This document shows positions 43,938 through 53,617 of a stretch of 64,000 nucleotides of DNA, piece after piece. Origin of the DNA: Desulfobacterales bacterium (GTDB lineage: Bacteria > Desulfobacterota > Desulfobacteria > Desulfobacterales > JAHEIW01); the NCBI GenBank assembly GCA_030066985.1, contig JASJAN010000009.1, positions 1-64,000 on the forward strand, written 5' to 3'. The notes under the pieces were generated by a model. That model was not told where the DNA came from and did not search any database. It saw nothing but the letters and a program-made list of their open reading frames with translations. Within the stretch, counting starts at the first letter, position 1. Each line of letters opens with the position of its first letter. The position numbers and the translations under genes are program-made.

Positions 43938-45785
43938 TTATGGTGCTGAGGCTTCTTGTTCGGCTGCTGTTTCCTGCAGGATGGGAAAGGTGATTGTAAA
44001 GGTGGTTCCCGAGCCTTCCTGGCTCTGGACCTGAACATCGCCGCCATGATCTTTGATGAAACCATAGCAAACCGATAACCCCAGACCCACGCCTTTGACG
44101 CTGTCTTTGGTGGTAAAAAAGCTGTCAAAAATCTTTTTGATGTGCTCTTCTTTGATACCGACACCGGTATCGGCTATTTTAATGTCAATATTCTCAGCGT
44201 CTGCTGAAGTCGCCACATTCAGGGTACCGCCTTTGGGCATGGCATCCCGGGCATTGGCCACTAAGTTGAGAAACACCTGACGCAGCTGGTTTTTGGAAGC
44301 CTTGATTTTCGGAAGCTGCTGTGCGAAATCGGTTTTGATTTTGATATCGTTCTCCTGCAATTGTTTTTCATGCAGCAGCAAAATTTCATCAAGCACGGTG
44401 TTCACATCGACTGCTTGTTTCTCCTCCTGGTCCGGCTTGGAAAACGACAGCATCTTGCGCAATAATTCACTCAGCCTCACGGTTTCAGACAGCGCCATCT
44501 CCAGAACTTTGCGGCGTTTGCTCTGGGTGGAGATTTCGGTTTTCAGCAGCTCAAGGGTGTTCATGATGCCATACAACGGGTTGTTCAATTCATGTGCGAT
44601 TTGAGAGGTTAGGCGCCCCATAGCCGCCAGTTTTTCCGACTGCAGGAGTTGCTCCTGGGTTCTACGCAAAGCGCGCTCCATTTCGAGGCGCTCTTTCAAG
44701 TCAACAAATGAGCCCACCGTTGCAATCTCCTTGCCGCTGGCATCGTATATAATGGCGGCTGACAGATTGCCTTCGATAACTTCCCCATCCTGGCGCATAT
44801 AGACCATCGGGAATGCATTCAGGCGCCCAACACCGCCATTTTCCGGGCTTCTGAGCATCTGCATGACTTTGCGGGCCATCTCATCCGGATATATCTTTTG
44901 GATATTCATCTTGCCGATCACATCGGTTGCCTTATAGCCGATGCTTTCCTCGGCCGCGCGGTTCCAAATCAGAATATTGCCCTTCATATCCGTTGCCGTG
45001 ATGGCATTGGGTGAGCTTTGAATGATCTTATTGATAAAATCATGGGCTTCCTTGAGCTGACGTTCCATCAATTTTCTTTGGGTAATATCGATATTGAGCC
45101 CTTCGTATCCAATTACATTTCCTTGCTGATCATAGCGAACATGGCCGGTGAGCAGCACCGGGATCGTGCTGCCATCTTTGCGTTTAAATTCGACTTCCCA
45201 ATCGATCACGCGACCATCGTGTTCGATCATTTTTTTGAATTTCTGACGCTCTTCCGGTTTTACATAAAGATCGTTGGCGATATCGATATTTAAAAATTCA
45301 TCTTTGTTATCATAACCGAGCATATCCAAAAGGGCATGGTTGGCGTTCAAAAATTTGCCTTCTTTGCTGCTGATGAAAACACCGCAGGCTACATGCTCAA
45401 ACAGATTTGCAAAATCGGCCTCAGAAGCCCGCAGCTTTTCTTCGCGCCTTTTCCTTTCAGTGATGTCACGATAAATACTGAGTTTCAATAACGTGCCGTC
45501 TTCATTCTCGAAAGGGATCTCAGTCATAAAATAGGTTTTGTCAACCAGCGGGACATAGACTTCGCGGCTAATATTTTTGCCTTTAAAGACCTCATCAGAA
45601 ACGCACCACGGACATTTTTCATCCGTTTGATTGATGACATCGTGGCATTTTTTACCGGTACCGTCACCAAATTGGGCAATCATAGCGCTGTTCATATATT
45701 CGACCACCAGGTCCTGGTTCATCACATATATGCCGTCTTCAAATGCCTCCAAAATTGCCGTTGACATTTTAATGCTTTTGTCCAT
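43938..45785 (-). CDS. PAS-domain sensor histidine kinase, cytoplasmic
   Basis: A 615-residue kinase without membrane segments. Three PAS domains (about residues 8-110, 120-237, 245-365), a HisKA domain with phospho-acceptor His397 (SQIAHELNNPLYG) and a HATPase domain with N box NLVANARDAMPKGG and G boxes ADTGVGI and GVGLGLS. The first PAS holds three close cysteines (Cys47, Cys58, Cys61 in KKCHDVINQTDEKCPWC), a pattern that may bind a metal or react to redox state (inference). It lies 353 bp upstream of the HTH-receiver gene on the same strand, so the two may form one signalling pair acting on the metF operon. Confidence 0.92.
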   Translation of the reverse strand: MDKSIKMSTAILEAFEDGIYVMNQDLVVEYMNSAMIAQFGDGTGKKCHDVINQTDEKCPWCVSDEVFKGKNISREVYVPLVDKTYFMTEIPFENEDGTLLKLSIYRDITERKRREEKLRASEADFANLFEHVACGVFISSKEGKFLNANHALLDMLGYDNKDEFLNIDIANDLYVKPEERQKFKKMIEHDGRVIDWEVEFKRKDGSTIPVLLTGHVRYDQQGNVIGYEGLNIDITQRKLMERQLKEAHDFINKIIQSSPNAITATDMKGNILIWNRAAEESIGYKATDVIGKMNIQKIYPDEMARKVMQMLRSPENGGVGRLNAFPMVYMRQDGEVIEGNLSAAIIYDASGKEIATVGSFVDLKERLEMERALRRTQEQLLQSEKLAAMGRLTSQIAHELNNPLYGIMNTLELLKTEISTQSKRRKVLEMALSETVRLSELLRKMLSFSKPDQEEKQAVDVNTVLDEILLLHEKQLQENDIKIKTDFAQQLPKIKASKNQLRQVFLNLVANARDAMPKGGTLNVATSADAENIDIKIADTGVGIKEEHIKKIFDSFFTTKDSVKGVGLGLSVCYGFIKDHGGDVQVQSQEGSGTTFTITFPILQETAAEQEASAP

Positions 45786-45955
45786 ATGTCCTGACCTTCA
45801 TAAAGATTGTTGCCTGTCAATTTACCATAAACGTTTCAGCTCGGCTTGTCGAGATGAAATCTGTTGTATGGTCCGTCATAAAAACATTCGGCATTTCAAT
45901 ATTCAGCCTGGTTGACGTCAATAGATTTGTATCTATTTTATACAGTAATACTTTT

Positions 45956-46103
45956 CTGGTTCCTGGCTTCTTGCTACTGGCCTTTAGTAGGTGTCAGGTT
46001 TTCAGAGGACAGAAGTCAGAAGACAAATGACGGATGAATGCAATAGCAAGATGATGCAACATAAATGTCTTCTGCCCTCTGATATCTGTCGTCTGTCATC
46101 TGT
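45956..46103. repeat. fold-back of AGAAGTCAGAAGACA-type words
   Basis: The left arm 46001-46034 reads TTCAGAGGACAGAAGTCAGA and onward; the right arm 46066-46103 reads TGTCTTCTGCCCTCTGATAT and onward, its inverse complement in degenerate words. A CTGGCTTCTTGCTACTGGCC-type word array precedes it at 45956-45982. No gene lies in this 423-bp gap between the divergent kinase and ferritin-like genes. Confidence 0.6.
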
Positions 46104-46208
46104 TTACTGACCATTTAGCGACCAAAGGCTGACTGGTTTTTTCCAGGATAAACTGTCATTGAAGCGAATATTTGACGAATTGTAATAATGAAATGAGGAG
46201 GTAGCGTT

Positions 46209-46673
46209 ATGGGAAAAAGGATTGCCGATATTCTTGACATTGCCATAAAGCGGGAAGAGGAGGCCTATGAATTTTATATGGACATTCATTCCAAGGTTGA
46301 CGATGCGAGTGTTAAAAGCACATTGGAATTTATGGCGGGTGAAGAAAAGAAGCACAAGGCCTTTCTGATCAGCTATCGCGATGGTCATTTCGGCGATAAA
46401 GGTCTGCGCATGAGTGATGTTGTTGATTATAAAATTGCAGAATATCTTGAGGAACCGGAGATTAGTGAAGATTCCAAGCCTGAGGATGTCTATCTGGTGG
46501 CCTCCCATCGGGAAGCCAGATCCCATCAGTTTTATACCGAATTGGCCAACTTGCATGCCGAAGGCGAGCCCCGCCAAATGCTGCTTAAAATGGCCAACGA
46601 GGAGTTGAAGCACAAAGAAAAGGCGGAATATTTGTATTCCAATACGGCGTTTCCGCAAACATCGGGCGGGTAA
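46209..46673 (+). CDS. ferritin-like diiron (rubrerythrin-type) protein
   Basis: A 154-residue four-helix-bundle protein. The Glu/His pairs of a rubrerythrin-like diiron site are present: KREEEAYEFYMDI, MAGEEKKHKAF, SHREARSHQFYTEL and NEELKHKEKAEYLY. The C-terminal rubredoxin domain of classical rubrerythrin is missing, so electrons for peroxide reduction would come from another protein. GAGGAGGTAGCGTT precedes the ATG. Such proteins in anaerobes handle peroxide or iron. It is a lone gene flanked by two fold-back elements. Confidence 0.88.
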   Translation: MGKRIADILDIAIKREEEAYEFYMDIHSKVDDASVKSTLEFMAGEEKKHKAFLISYRDGHFGDKGLRMSDVVDYKIAEYLEEPEISEDSKPEDVYLVASHREARSHQFYTELANLHAEGEPRQMLLKMANEELKHKEKAEYLYSNTAFPQTSGG

Positions 46674-46680
46674 TTCAATC

Positions 46681-46807
46681 GGTTCCGGGTTCAGAGGTTC
46701 AAGGTTCAGGGTTACTGCATTTAACTGCCGCCTAAAATTTTATAACTTTCAAGATCTGATTTTCTAAAGGTCACCATCCAACCTTTGAACCTTTGAACGC
46801 TGAACCT
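46681..46807. repeat. fold-back of GGTTCA-type words
   Basis: The left arm (46681-46714) is a run of GGTTC-like words (GGTTCCGGGTTCAGAGGTTC and on); the right arm (46779-46807) reads AACCTTTGAACCTTTGAACG and on, the inverse. It fills the gap between the convergent ferritin-like and universal stress genes. Confidence 0.65.
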
Positions 46808-46810
46808 TGA

Positions 46811-47254
46811 TTACGCGTCTATGGGAATTGTGGTTACCGGAACCGGAGAATTTTTAACAACCTTTTCTGTCACACTGCCGAAACGATAGTTGCCTTTCTC
46901 CCCATGACTGGCCATCACCACCATATCAACCTTTTCTTTCTCGATCAGTTTTAGAATCTCCTGCGCCGGGTCACCGATAGCGATATGCTTGATATACAGC
47001 GGGCAGCCATCCAGATATTTTTCACAGACCTGTTCCAGCCTTTTGGTGCCTGATTTTTCGGCAAATTCCATCAATTTGTCCACATGCGTGCGATCAAAAT
47101 CACCGTACCAGGATTCATGGTGGGCAATATCCTCAATTACATACAGGACATGGATCTCGGCCTGATATTTTTGGGTCAACGAGGTTACATAGGGCAATGC
47201 CTTTTCTGAGCTGCTCGAAAAATCTGTCGGCCAGAGAACTTTGGTTACTTCCAT
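46811..47254 (-). CDS. universal stress protein (UspA family)
   Basis: A 147-residue Usp-fold protein. It starts VTKVLWPTDFSSSSEKALPYV and ends with the ATP-loop-like segment VVMASHGEKGNYRFGSVTEKVV and VTTIPIDA. The glycine loop is two residues shorter than in usual ATP-binding Usp proteins, so nucleotide binding is uncertain. AAAGGAGG sits seven bases before ATG 47254 and only one base before the in-frame ATG 47260, so I choose 47254. These proteins are cytoplasmic and made under starvation or stress. Confidence 0.92.
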   Translation of the reverse strand: MEVTKVLWPTDFSSSSEKALPYVTSLTQKYQAEIHVLYVIEDIAHHESWYGDFDRTHVDKLMEFAEKSGTKRLEQVCEKYLDGCPLYIKHIAIGDPAQEILKLIEKEKVDMVVMASHGEKGNYRFGSVTEKVVKNSPVPVTTIPIDA

Positions 47255-47396
47255 GTGCATCCCTCCTTTAGTTGCGGTCCGAACAGTTAACAATCAAATG
47301 ACTAATCTATAATACGAATTTTATTCAGCTTGTAAACACTGAAAAATGATAATCAGTATAATCTATCAGGGGCCGTTCAGCCTCGTCGATAATGCG

Positions 47397-47993
47397 CTAA
47401 ATGAGTTCGATGATTTTTCTTGACGTATATTCACCGGTATCGGCCAGTGCATCTGTTGGTAAAAAATCGGACGCATTATAAGAATAAAGACAGGTCACTG
47501 CCGCCGGAAAATCATCATCAGCACAATAAAAGATGTAATTTAAAGCAATCTTAGGCAACGGATAAACGGTAAATGAAAAATCACCGGCATCTGCATGGGT
47601 CCCCTGTGAGCCATTGAATTGCTGAGTGATCCGATTCGCTGCCTGTTCGATTTTATCGATATGGTCGACGAGAAGCCGTTCGGTATTCGACGCAAAAGCC
47701 CCCACATACGGCATGCTGTCAGGCATTTCCCGAAATGCTCTAAACGGGGCCAGTTGACAAGCAACCTCAGAGGCCTGCAGTGCATATAAGGATATCACGA
47801 TTCCCGCAGGACCAAATTCCGCCTTATCTCCTAATTGGATATCTTGCGGCGATATGCGGCAGTTTTCCCCAAAGGCCTGGAATTTATAATCATTGTCAAT
47901 CCGGCTGGCCGGTAATCTGTCGGCAAGATCCTGTGGTAAATTGCTGTAAAGATGCTGGAGATTGTTTTTAATGATCTGTTCGTAGTTGCTCAT
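47397..47993 (-). CDS. DUF3786-like protein
   Basis: A 198-residue soluble protein of unknown function. It has the pattern of DUF3786 proteins found in anaerobes: LGDKAEFGPAGIVISLYAL in the middle and a C-terminal stretch YPLPKIALNYIFYCADDDFPAAV followed by YNASDFLPTDALADTG. DUF3786 proteins are often near corrinoid or C1 genes, which suits the metF operon a few kb away, but no direct link is visible. The first ATG of the frame (47993) is used. No signal peptide or cofactor motif is visible. Confidence 0.72.
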   Translation of the reverse strand: MSNYEQIIKNNLQHLYSNLPQDLADRLPASRIDNDYKFQAFGENCRISPQDIQLGDKAEFGPAGIVISLYALQASEVACQLAPFRAFREMPDSMPYVGAFASNTERLLVDHIDKIEQAANRITQQFNGSQGTHADAGDFSFTVYPLPKIALNYIFYCADDDFPAAVTCLYSYNASDFLPTDALADTGEYTSRKIIELI

Positions 47994-48130
47994 CTTGGGG
48001 ACCGCCTTTAGCCCCTTGACGGTTTTCGTTTGTTGCTTGCGGTTCAGTCGTTTTTCTGGCTATAGCCCCTACCGCCAAATGAATCGCCTGTCAAGCTCAC
48101 AGCAGCTGAAAAGGTATACTCGATTTTCAT

Positions 48131-48384
48131 TTCACCGCAAAGGCGCAGAGATCGCAGAGTTTATATTTTTTTAGCTTTTCGGTGAGAGGCCGAAAAGCTA
48201 AAATCTTTAACCTATCCCAGCTTCGAATATTGCCACTTCCTTAATTACTTAAACAAATTCTAATATAATGTGGGTGTCTGCAGCGCAGCTGCTGAAGGCT
48301 TTTCCTTTGCCGTCCTCTCAGCGGCAAAGGAAAAAATACACCAACTTTGCGTCCTCTGCGACTCGAGCGTAGCGGGCGGTGAAC
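48131..48384. repeat. long fold-back of CGCAAAGGCGCAGAG-type words
   Basis: The left arm (48131-48158) reads TTCACCGCAAAGGCGCAGAG and on; the right arm (48342-48384) reads CTTTGCGTCCTCTGCG... ending GGCGGTGAA, its inverse. Between them is a hairpin TTTTCCTTTGCC/GGCAAAGGAAAA (48299-48333). No gene is seen in the 515-bp gap between DUF3786 and dnaK ends. Confidence 0.6.
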
Positions 48385-48450
48385 TTAAATTTAAAAAATA
48401 TAATCCTTGCAGGAATTGCTGGCCACCTTTCTTAACTATAGCAACCAAGC

Positions 48451-48486
48451 TAGAAAAAACCCGCGGAAGTCAGCTTCCGCGGGTTT
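48451..48486 (-). terminator. rho-independent terminator of grpE-dnaK
   Basis: AAACCCGCGGAAG and CTTCCGCGGGTTT (48457-48469, 48473-48485) pair perfectly around a 3-base loop, with a T tract on the minus strand just after, 23 bp past the dnaK stop. Confidence 0.88.
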
Positions 48487-48508
48487 AAAAGTGCCAAATG
48501 AAAATGGT

Positions 48509-50440
48509 TTACTTTTTGTCTTCTTCTTTGACCTCTTCAAAATCAGCATCGACGACATCTTCATCCGTCGCACCAGTGTCTCCGGCAGCCTGATCGCCAG
48601 CTTCAGCGCCGGCACCGGCTTGCTGTTCGCTTTGCGACGCTTGCTGATACATGGCCTCGGCCAGTTTGTGGGACGCCTTGGTAAGTTCGTCGCTGACCCG
48701 TTTTATTTCAGCAGCATCCTCTCCTTCCATGACCTTGCGCAGCTCCGTAATGGATGCTTCAACATTGGTTTTGGTTTCACTGTCAACTTTATCGCCCAGT
48801 TCGCTGATTGATTTTTCAGTCGAATAAATCAACGCGTCAGCCGAGTTGCGCGCTTCAACCAAATCTCTTTTGGCCTTATCTTCTTCGGCATGCATTTCGG
48901 CATCTTTAACCAATTTGTCTATCTCTTCCTGCGACAGACCGGAAGATGCCGTTATCTGGATGGATTGTTCTTTGCCGGTAGCCTGGTCTTTTGCCGAGAC
49001 ATTCACAATACCGTTGGCATCAATGTCAAAGGTAACCTCGATTTGAGGGATGCCCCTGGGAGCCGGTGGAATGCCGACCAGTTCGAAGCGGCCCAGGGTC
49101 TTGTTATTGGCGGCCATTTCGCGTTCACCCTGCAGCACGTGAATGGAAACTGCCGGCTGATTGTCGGCTGCGGTCGAGAATATCTGACTTTTTTTGGTCG
49201 GGATAGTGGTATTCTTATCAATCAAACGGGTCAGGACACCGCCCAAGGTTTCAATTCCCAGCGAAAGCGGTGTAACATCTAACAGAAGCACGTCTTTGAC
49301 ATCGCCTTTGAGCACACCGCCCTGGATGGCAGCACCCAATGCCACGACTTCATCGGGATTCACACCTTTGTGGGGCTCTTTTTCGAATATCTTTTTTACA
49401 CGCTCCTGCACTGCGGGCATACGGGTCATACCGCCGACCAGGATCACTTCGTTGATATCCTTGGGGCTCAGGCCGGAATCTTTCAGAGCCGTTCGGCAGG
49501 GCTGCTCCAGCTTGTCTAATAAGTCGTTGACCAGTGCTTCGAGCTTGGCGCGAGTGAGTTTAATGTTTAAATGCTTGGGACCGCTGGCATCAGCAGTAAT
49601 AAAAGGCAGATTCACATCCGTTTCCATGGAGGTTGACAGCTCCATTTTTGCCTTTTCAGCAGCTTCTTTGAGGCGCTGCAGGGCCATTTTGTCGCTGCGA
49701 AGATCAATGCCCTGATCCTTTTTAAATTCGTCAGCCAGATAATCAATCAAGCGTAAATCGAAGTCTTCACCACCCAAATGGGTGTCGCCATTGGTCGCTT
49801 TTACTTCGAAAACACCTTCCCCAATTTCAAGGATGGAGATGTCAAATGTACCACCGCCCAGGTCGAATACGGCGATTTTTTCTTCGCCCTTTTTATCCAG
49901 CCCGTAGGCCAGCGATGCGGCAGTAGGCTCGTTGATGATCCTCAGTACATTCAGTCCTGCAATCTTGCCCGCATCTTTGGTAGACTGTCGCTGGCTATCA
50001 TCAAAATATGCCGGTACCGTGATGACCGCGTCGGTCACTTTTTCTCCCAGATATTCTTCGGCCGAGTGTTTGATATCAGCCAAAACAAAAGAGGAGATCT
50101 CTGCTGGACTATACTGTTTTCCCTTGATGTTGATGCGGATATCGCCGTTGGAAGCTTGTTCAATCTTGTAAGGCAGAATTTTTACATCGCTTTGTACTTC
50201 CGGTGAAGCATACTTACGACCGATTAGACGTTTAACCCCGAAAACCGTATTTTCCGGATTCGTGATTGCCTGCCGCTTTGCGATCTGGCCCACCAGGCGC
50301 TCGTCGCTTTCTGAAATGGCGACGATCGAAGGCGTTGTTCGACCGCCTTCCGGGTTGGTGATGACTTTGGCATCACTGCCTTCCATCACCGCAACACATG
50401 AATTTGTGGTGCCGAGATCAATTCCAATAACCTTAGACAT
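48509..50440 (-). CDS. dnaK: chaperone DnaK (Hsp70)
   Basis: A 643-residue Hsp70 of standard length. N-terminal ATPase signature [17 protein letters not shown], phosphate loops [14 protein letters not shown] and [14 protein letters not shown], linker [18 protein letters not shown], and a typical C-terminal tail ending EEDKK after a Gln/Ala/Gly-rich stretch. It refolds proteins with GrpE and DnaJ. GGAGGTAATGG precedes the ATG. grpE is 70 bp upstream on the same strand; dnaJ is not in the window. Confidence 0.98.
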   Translation of the reverse strand: MSKVIGIDLGTTNSCVAVMEGSDAKVITNPEGGRTTPSIVAISESDERLVGQIAKRQAITNPENTVFGVKRLIGRKYASPEVQSDVKILPYKIEQASNGDIRINIKGKQYSPAEISSFVLADIKHSAEEYLGEKVTDAVITVPAYFDDSQRQSTKDAGKIAGLNVLRIINEPTAASLAYGLDKKGEEKIAVFDLGGGTFDISILEIGEGVFEVKATNGDTHLGGEDFDLRLIDYLADEFKKDQGIDLRSDKMALQRLKEAAEKAKMELSTSMETDVNLPFITADASGPKHLNIKLTRAKLEALVNDLLDKLEQPCRTALKDSGLSPKDINEVILVGGMTRMPAVQERVKKIFEKEPHKGVNPDEVVALGAAIQGGVLKGDVKDVLLLDVTPLSLGIETLGGVLTRLIDKNTTIPTKKSQIFSTAADNQPAVSIHVLQGEREMAANNKTLGRFELVGIPPAPRGIPQIEVTFDIDANGIVNVSAKDQATGKEQSIQITASSGLSQEEIDKLVKDAEMHAEEDKAKRDLVEARNSADALIYSTEKSISELGDKVDSETKTNVEASITELRKVMEGEDAAEIKRVSDELTKASHKLAEAMYQQASQSEQQAGAGAEAGDQAAGDTGATDEDVVDADFEEVKEEDKK

Positions 50441-50510
50441 TTTCCATTACCTCCCTAACTTTCCAAATCTTTATTGTTTGAATTATATTTAAGCGTAAAT
50501 GATAATTACG

Positions 50511-51143
50511 CTAACTATCGTTGCTTTTCGGTGCGGCAACCACCACCATAGCAGGTCTGAGAAGCCGATCGTGAATCAGATACCCCTTTTGAAATTCACT
50601 CAACACGGTGTTTTCTGGATAATCATCGGTTTCTTCCCGCATTACTGCCTCGTGAAACGCAGGATCAAATGTTTCACCGCGCGCCTTTATGGGTTTGACA
50701 TTGAATTTCTCAAATACCCGCAGCATTTCATTCCGCGTAAGGTTCAACCCCTCGATTAGTTTTTTATCCGCATTTTTTTCTTCTTTTGCTGAGTTGATGG
50801 CCAGCTCTAAGTTGTCGACGACGGTAAGCATTTCCTTGAGCAGGGATTGATTGGCATATTTGCGAAAATCCGCCATCTCGCGGTCGGATCGTTTCTTGTA
50901 ATTCTCAAAATCAGCCGAAACCCTTAGCAACCGTTCATGCATTTCTTTGGACTCTTCTTCTTTGTCGGCCAGTTTGGCCTCTAATTCCTTCAGGGGATCG
51001 GTCGGCTCGACACTCTCATTTTCGGCTGTCTCGGATTGGATATCTTCTGGATCATTATCAATGGAATCTGAATTTTCCGTCTCATTTTGTTTTGCTGTTT
51101 CGTCCGGTTCAACATTGATTTTAATTTTCTTTTTTTCTGACAT
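50511..51143 (-). CDS. grpE: nucleotide exchange factor GrpE
   Basis: A 210-residue cochaperone that drives ADP release from DnaK. The first 60 residues are acidic and disordered; residues about 60-120 form the long coiled coil (ERLLRVSADFENYKKRSDRE) and the end is the beta-wing domain with GYLIHDRLLRPAMVVVA. Length is normal. It is the first gene of the grpE-dnaK operon; I saw no CIRCE element upstream but a sigma-70-like promoter is present. Confidence 0.96.
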   Translation of the reverse strand: MSEKKKIKINVEPDETAKQNETENSDSIDNDPEDIQSETAENESVEPTDPLKELEAKLADKEEESKEMHERLLRVSADFENYKKRSDREMADFRKYANQSLLKEMLTVVDNLELAINSAKEEKNADKKLIEGLNLTRNEMLRVFEKFNVKPIKARGETFDPAFHEAVMREETDDYPENTVLSEFQKGYLIHDRLLRPAMVVVAAPKSNDS

Positions 51144-51193
51144 AAGCCGGCGTTTTCTCCTGAATTTTTAGCAAATTGAAATATGTCGATTGG

Positions 51194-51221
51194 AAAATAA
51201 GACACTTTAAAACGATGTCAA
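51194..51221 (-). promoter_or_regulatory. probable sigma-70 promoter of grpE-dnaK
   Basis: Minus strand TTGACA (51216-51221), 16-bp spacer, TATTTT (51194-51199), about 50 bp before the grpE ATG. No heat-shock (sigma-32 or CIRCE) signal is visible. Confidence 0.55.
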
Positions 51222-51402
51222 GAAGGCCTTGGTCAGGTTTTATGCGACCTTGTTTAAGTGAGGATTAGCGCGTTTTCTACGCCTTTTGGGTTAAATTTTG
51301 CAGCTTACCTGGGTGCCGTTTGATAACTAATTTAATACAGGTGGTTACAGTCGCAAGCAAACCGTGCTGGATCGCAGTGCGGTTCACCTTGCGACCTAAA
51401 AA

Positions 51403-51658
51403 AATGGTTGTGCACCCGCTGTCGAATCTTTTATGGAAATGGTAAAGCATCGATATGACCGGAATCGGTCCACGACACAAACTGCATCACTTATCGCTGC
51501 TTCCTTCCGGACCTGACGAGGTTCGTGACCGTTTGTTGCGTGGCGCCCGATCAAAATGCGCTACGGCTTTCCATTTGTAAGACCCTCAAGAGGGAATTCA
51601 GCCCCGCATAAGCGGATTTCGGGAAAAGGGCACCGCTAGCTCCCCGCCTAGCACAACC
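51403..51658 (-). ncRNA. ffs: large bacterial SRP RNA with Alu domain
   Basis: On the minus strand the S-domain apex GTCAGGTCCGGAAGGAAGCAGC is unmistakable (51490-51515 region). Unlike E. coli 4.5S RNA, the transcript extends upstream into an Alu domain: GTGCTAGGCGGGGAGCTAGC, GGTGCCC, AATCCGCTTATGCGGGGCTG and GAATTCCCTC, as in Bacillus scRNA. GGTTGTGC at the 5' end (51651-51658) is perfectly complementary to GCACAACC at the 3' end (from 51405), closing the molecule at about 256 nt, and a T tract ends it. It scaffolds the signal recognition particle with Ffh; the Alu part may arrest elongation. Confidence 0.93.
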
Positions 51659-51664
51659 AACTTT

Positions 51665-51692
51665 AGCATACGGTATAAACAGGTTTTTTCAA
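51665..51692 (-). promoter_or_regulatory. promoter of the SRP RNA
   Basis: Minus strand TTGAAA (51687-51692), 16-bp spacer, TATGCT (51665-51670), with the RNA 5' end seven bases downstream of the -10 box. Confidence 0.7.
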
Positions 51693-52144
51693 CAAAAAAA
51701 CGAGCGTTTTATATTTTAAAATGGTTTTCTGTTTTTTTTAGGAATGTTATCGTTTTATTTTTTCAAAATCTAAAACCCTTCGGGCTTGCCGATCTTACCG
51801 CATCTACTGTGTTAGATGTCGTCCCGCATCGTATACTATTGCGGAACGCCATCTGCCTTGTAGCTGCGGCAACCTCGACAAGCGCTCGTTTTTTTTGAAT
51901 AAACAAGTTCAGATTTGGTGCTGAACATTCGCCGTTGGCAACAGGCTTCTGGGCGCTGGCTGCTTGCTGCTGGCACTAACCGCTGGCGGCTCACCTCCCG
52001 CAACGCGAAACTCGCAACCCGAACGTGGCGAACAGCGTTTTGCATTGACTTATCGGGGTCCCTGCAATAGATAAATGAAAGGTATCAGGCATTTGTCGAC
52101 TATTTGAATGTTGACGTTGCTTGCAAAAATCAGGTTAACCATTT
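51693..52144. other. gap between the SRP RNA promoter and tilS
   Basis: About 450 bp without a gene. It contains a one-armed CTGGCTGCTTGCTGCTGGC-type word array (51934-51990) related to the arrays at 26656 and 45956. The tilS promoter must lie here but is not clear by eye. Confidence 0.45.
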
Positions 52145-53617
52145 ATGGCAACAAAACACCCTGTATCATCCTTTTCCACCATCGAAAAAAAGCTCATTCG
52201 ATCGGTTGATCAAACCATCCGCATTCATTCCATGATTCAATCCGGTGATACTGTTCTGGCCGGTGTGTCAGGTGGCCCGGATTCAGTAGCTCTAATCCAT
52301 ATTTTGCATTCCCTGGCGCCGAAGTATACGCTAAGATTAGCGATCGCCCACCTGAATCATGGCCTTCGGCCGAGTGAAGCCGATCGTGATCAAGCGTTTG
52401 TGGTCTCTTTGGCCAAAAATTTAGAAATCCCGCTTTATGCAGAAACACAAGATGTGCAGCGCTACCGAAAAAAGCACCACCTCTCCATTGAGGAGGCAGC
52501 CCGACGACTGCGCTATCGATTTTACCATCATACCGCCGAGCAACAGCGGTGCGACAAAATTGCGCTTGGGCATCATGTGGATGATAACGCCGAACAGGTT
52601 TTGATGGCTATGCTGCGTGGCAGCGGCCCTCTGGGTTTAGCAGGAATGCCGGCCGTAAGACCTGATCGCATCATCAGACCCTTGATCAACTTGCGGCGCA
52701 TTGACATTTTAGATTATCTGGCTGCCCGCGGTTTAGACTATGTTGTGGATTCGTCGAATCGGGATTTGCGATTTTTGCGCAATAAAATCCGAACCCGCTT
52801 GATCCCCGAACTCCAGGATAAATATAATCCAAAATGTGTTGAATCGCTCAACCGGCTTGCCACCATTTTGTCTGCCGAAGAAGAGTGGCTTGAGAATCAC
52901 GTCCAGAAGTTTTTTACAGATGCGCTTGTCTTTGAGCAACCGGGCAGGCTCGGGCTAAGCCGAACCGGTTTAACCTCCAAACCGACCGCTGTTCAAAGAC
53001 GCCTCATCCGCAAGGCCGTCTTGCAAGTCAAAGGCAACCTCAGGCGAATTGCATTCAACCATATTGAAGCGGTATTGAAACTGGTTCAACAGGGGCCACC
53101 GGCGGGGGCTGTAGACCTTCCGGATGGTATCTGTGTCTGGCGGGATGGTGACCGACTGCTGATATCTGAATCTCAGCATCGGCGGTCTCGCCCTCACAGC
53201 GGGCGTCTGGCTTCAGAAGTGCCTGATTATCTGTATGAGCTACCGGACCCCGGTGTAATTTCGATTAAAGAAGCGGGTCTGCAGATCCAATTCAGTGAAA
53301 TGCCGATTAAGCAAATTGCAGACTGGCGTCAAACTGATCCGCAAATCGCTTTTTTCGACAGAGATAAACTCAGCTTTCCGCTGGTGATTCGTAATTTCCG
53401 TCCCGGCGATCGATTCTCACCATTGGGCGTCAGTGGACGCCAAAAGCTGAAAAAATTTTTTATTGACCATAAAATTTCAAGAACTGAACGCATGAAATGC
53501 CCAATCGTCCTGAGCCGCAATAAAATTATCTGGGTGGTGGGTTATCGACTGGATAATGCAGCTAAAATCGATACGCGCACTCGTTACGTGCTCAAAGCCG
53601 AACTTTTGCTTGCCTAA
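52145..53617 (+). CDS. tilS: tRNA(Ile)-lysidine synthetase TilS
   Basis: A 490-residue enzyme that changes C34 of the AUA-reading tRNA-Ile to lysidine, using ATP and lysine. The PP-loop motif SGGPDS is at residues 42-47; NHGLRPSEADRDQAFV, HHVDDNAEQVLM and NLRRIDILDYL follow; the last 100 residues are the TilS C-terminal domain with RPGDRFSPLGVSGRQKLKKFF. Length fits TilS with its C-terminal domain (E. coli 432). It lies 160 bp before ftsH, a pairing common in bacteria (tilS-ftsH). Confidence 0.96.
   Translation: MATKHPVSSFSTIEKKLIRSVDQTIRIHSMIQSGDTVLAGVSGGPDSVALIHILHSLAPKYTLRLAIAHLNHGLRPSEADRDQAFVVSLAKNLEIPLYAETQDVQRYRKKHHLSIEEAARRLRYRFYHHTAEQQRCDKIALGHHVDDNAEQVLMAMLRGSGPLGLAGMPAVRPDRIIRPLINLRRIDILDYLAARGLDYVVDSSNRDLRFLRNKIRTRLIPELQDKYNPKCVESLNRLATILSAEEEWLENHVQKFFTDALVFEQPGRLGLSRTGLTSKPTAVQRRLIRKAVLQVKGNLRRIAFNHIEAVLKLVQQGPPAGAVDLPDGICVWRDGDRLLISESQHRRSRPHSGRLASEVPDYLYELPDPGVISIKEAGLQIQFSEMPIKQIADWRQTDPQIAFFDRDKLSFPLVIRNFRPGDRFSPLGVSGRQKLKKFFIDHKISRTERMKCPIVLSRNKIIWVVGYRLDNAAKIDTRTRYVLKAELLLA

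Noticed and set aside
48131-48384. Small RNA or rRNA fragment in the DUF3786-dnaK gap
   Set aside because: The structure is explained by inverse arms of a repeated word; no promoter or known RNA motif was found.
51144-51260. CIRCE or sigma-32 heat-shock control of grpE-dnaK
   Set aside because: No TTAGCACTC-N9-GAGTGCTAA and no CTTGAAA/CCCCAT pair is visible; only a sigma-70-like promoter.
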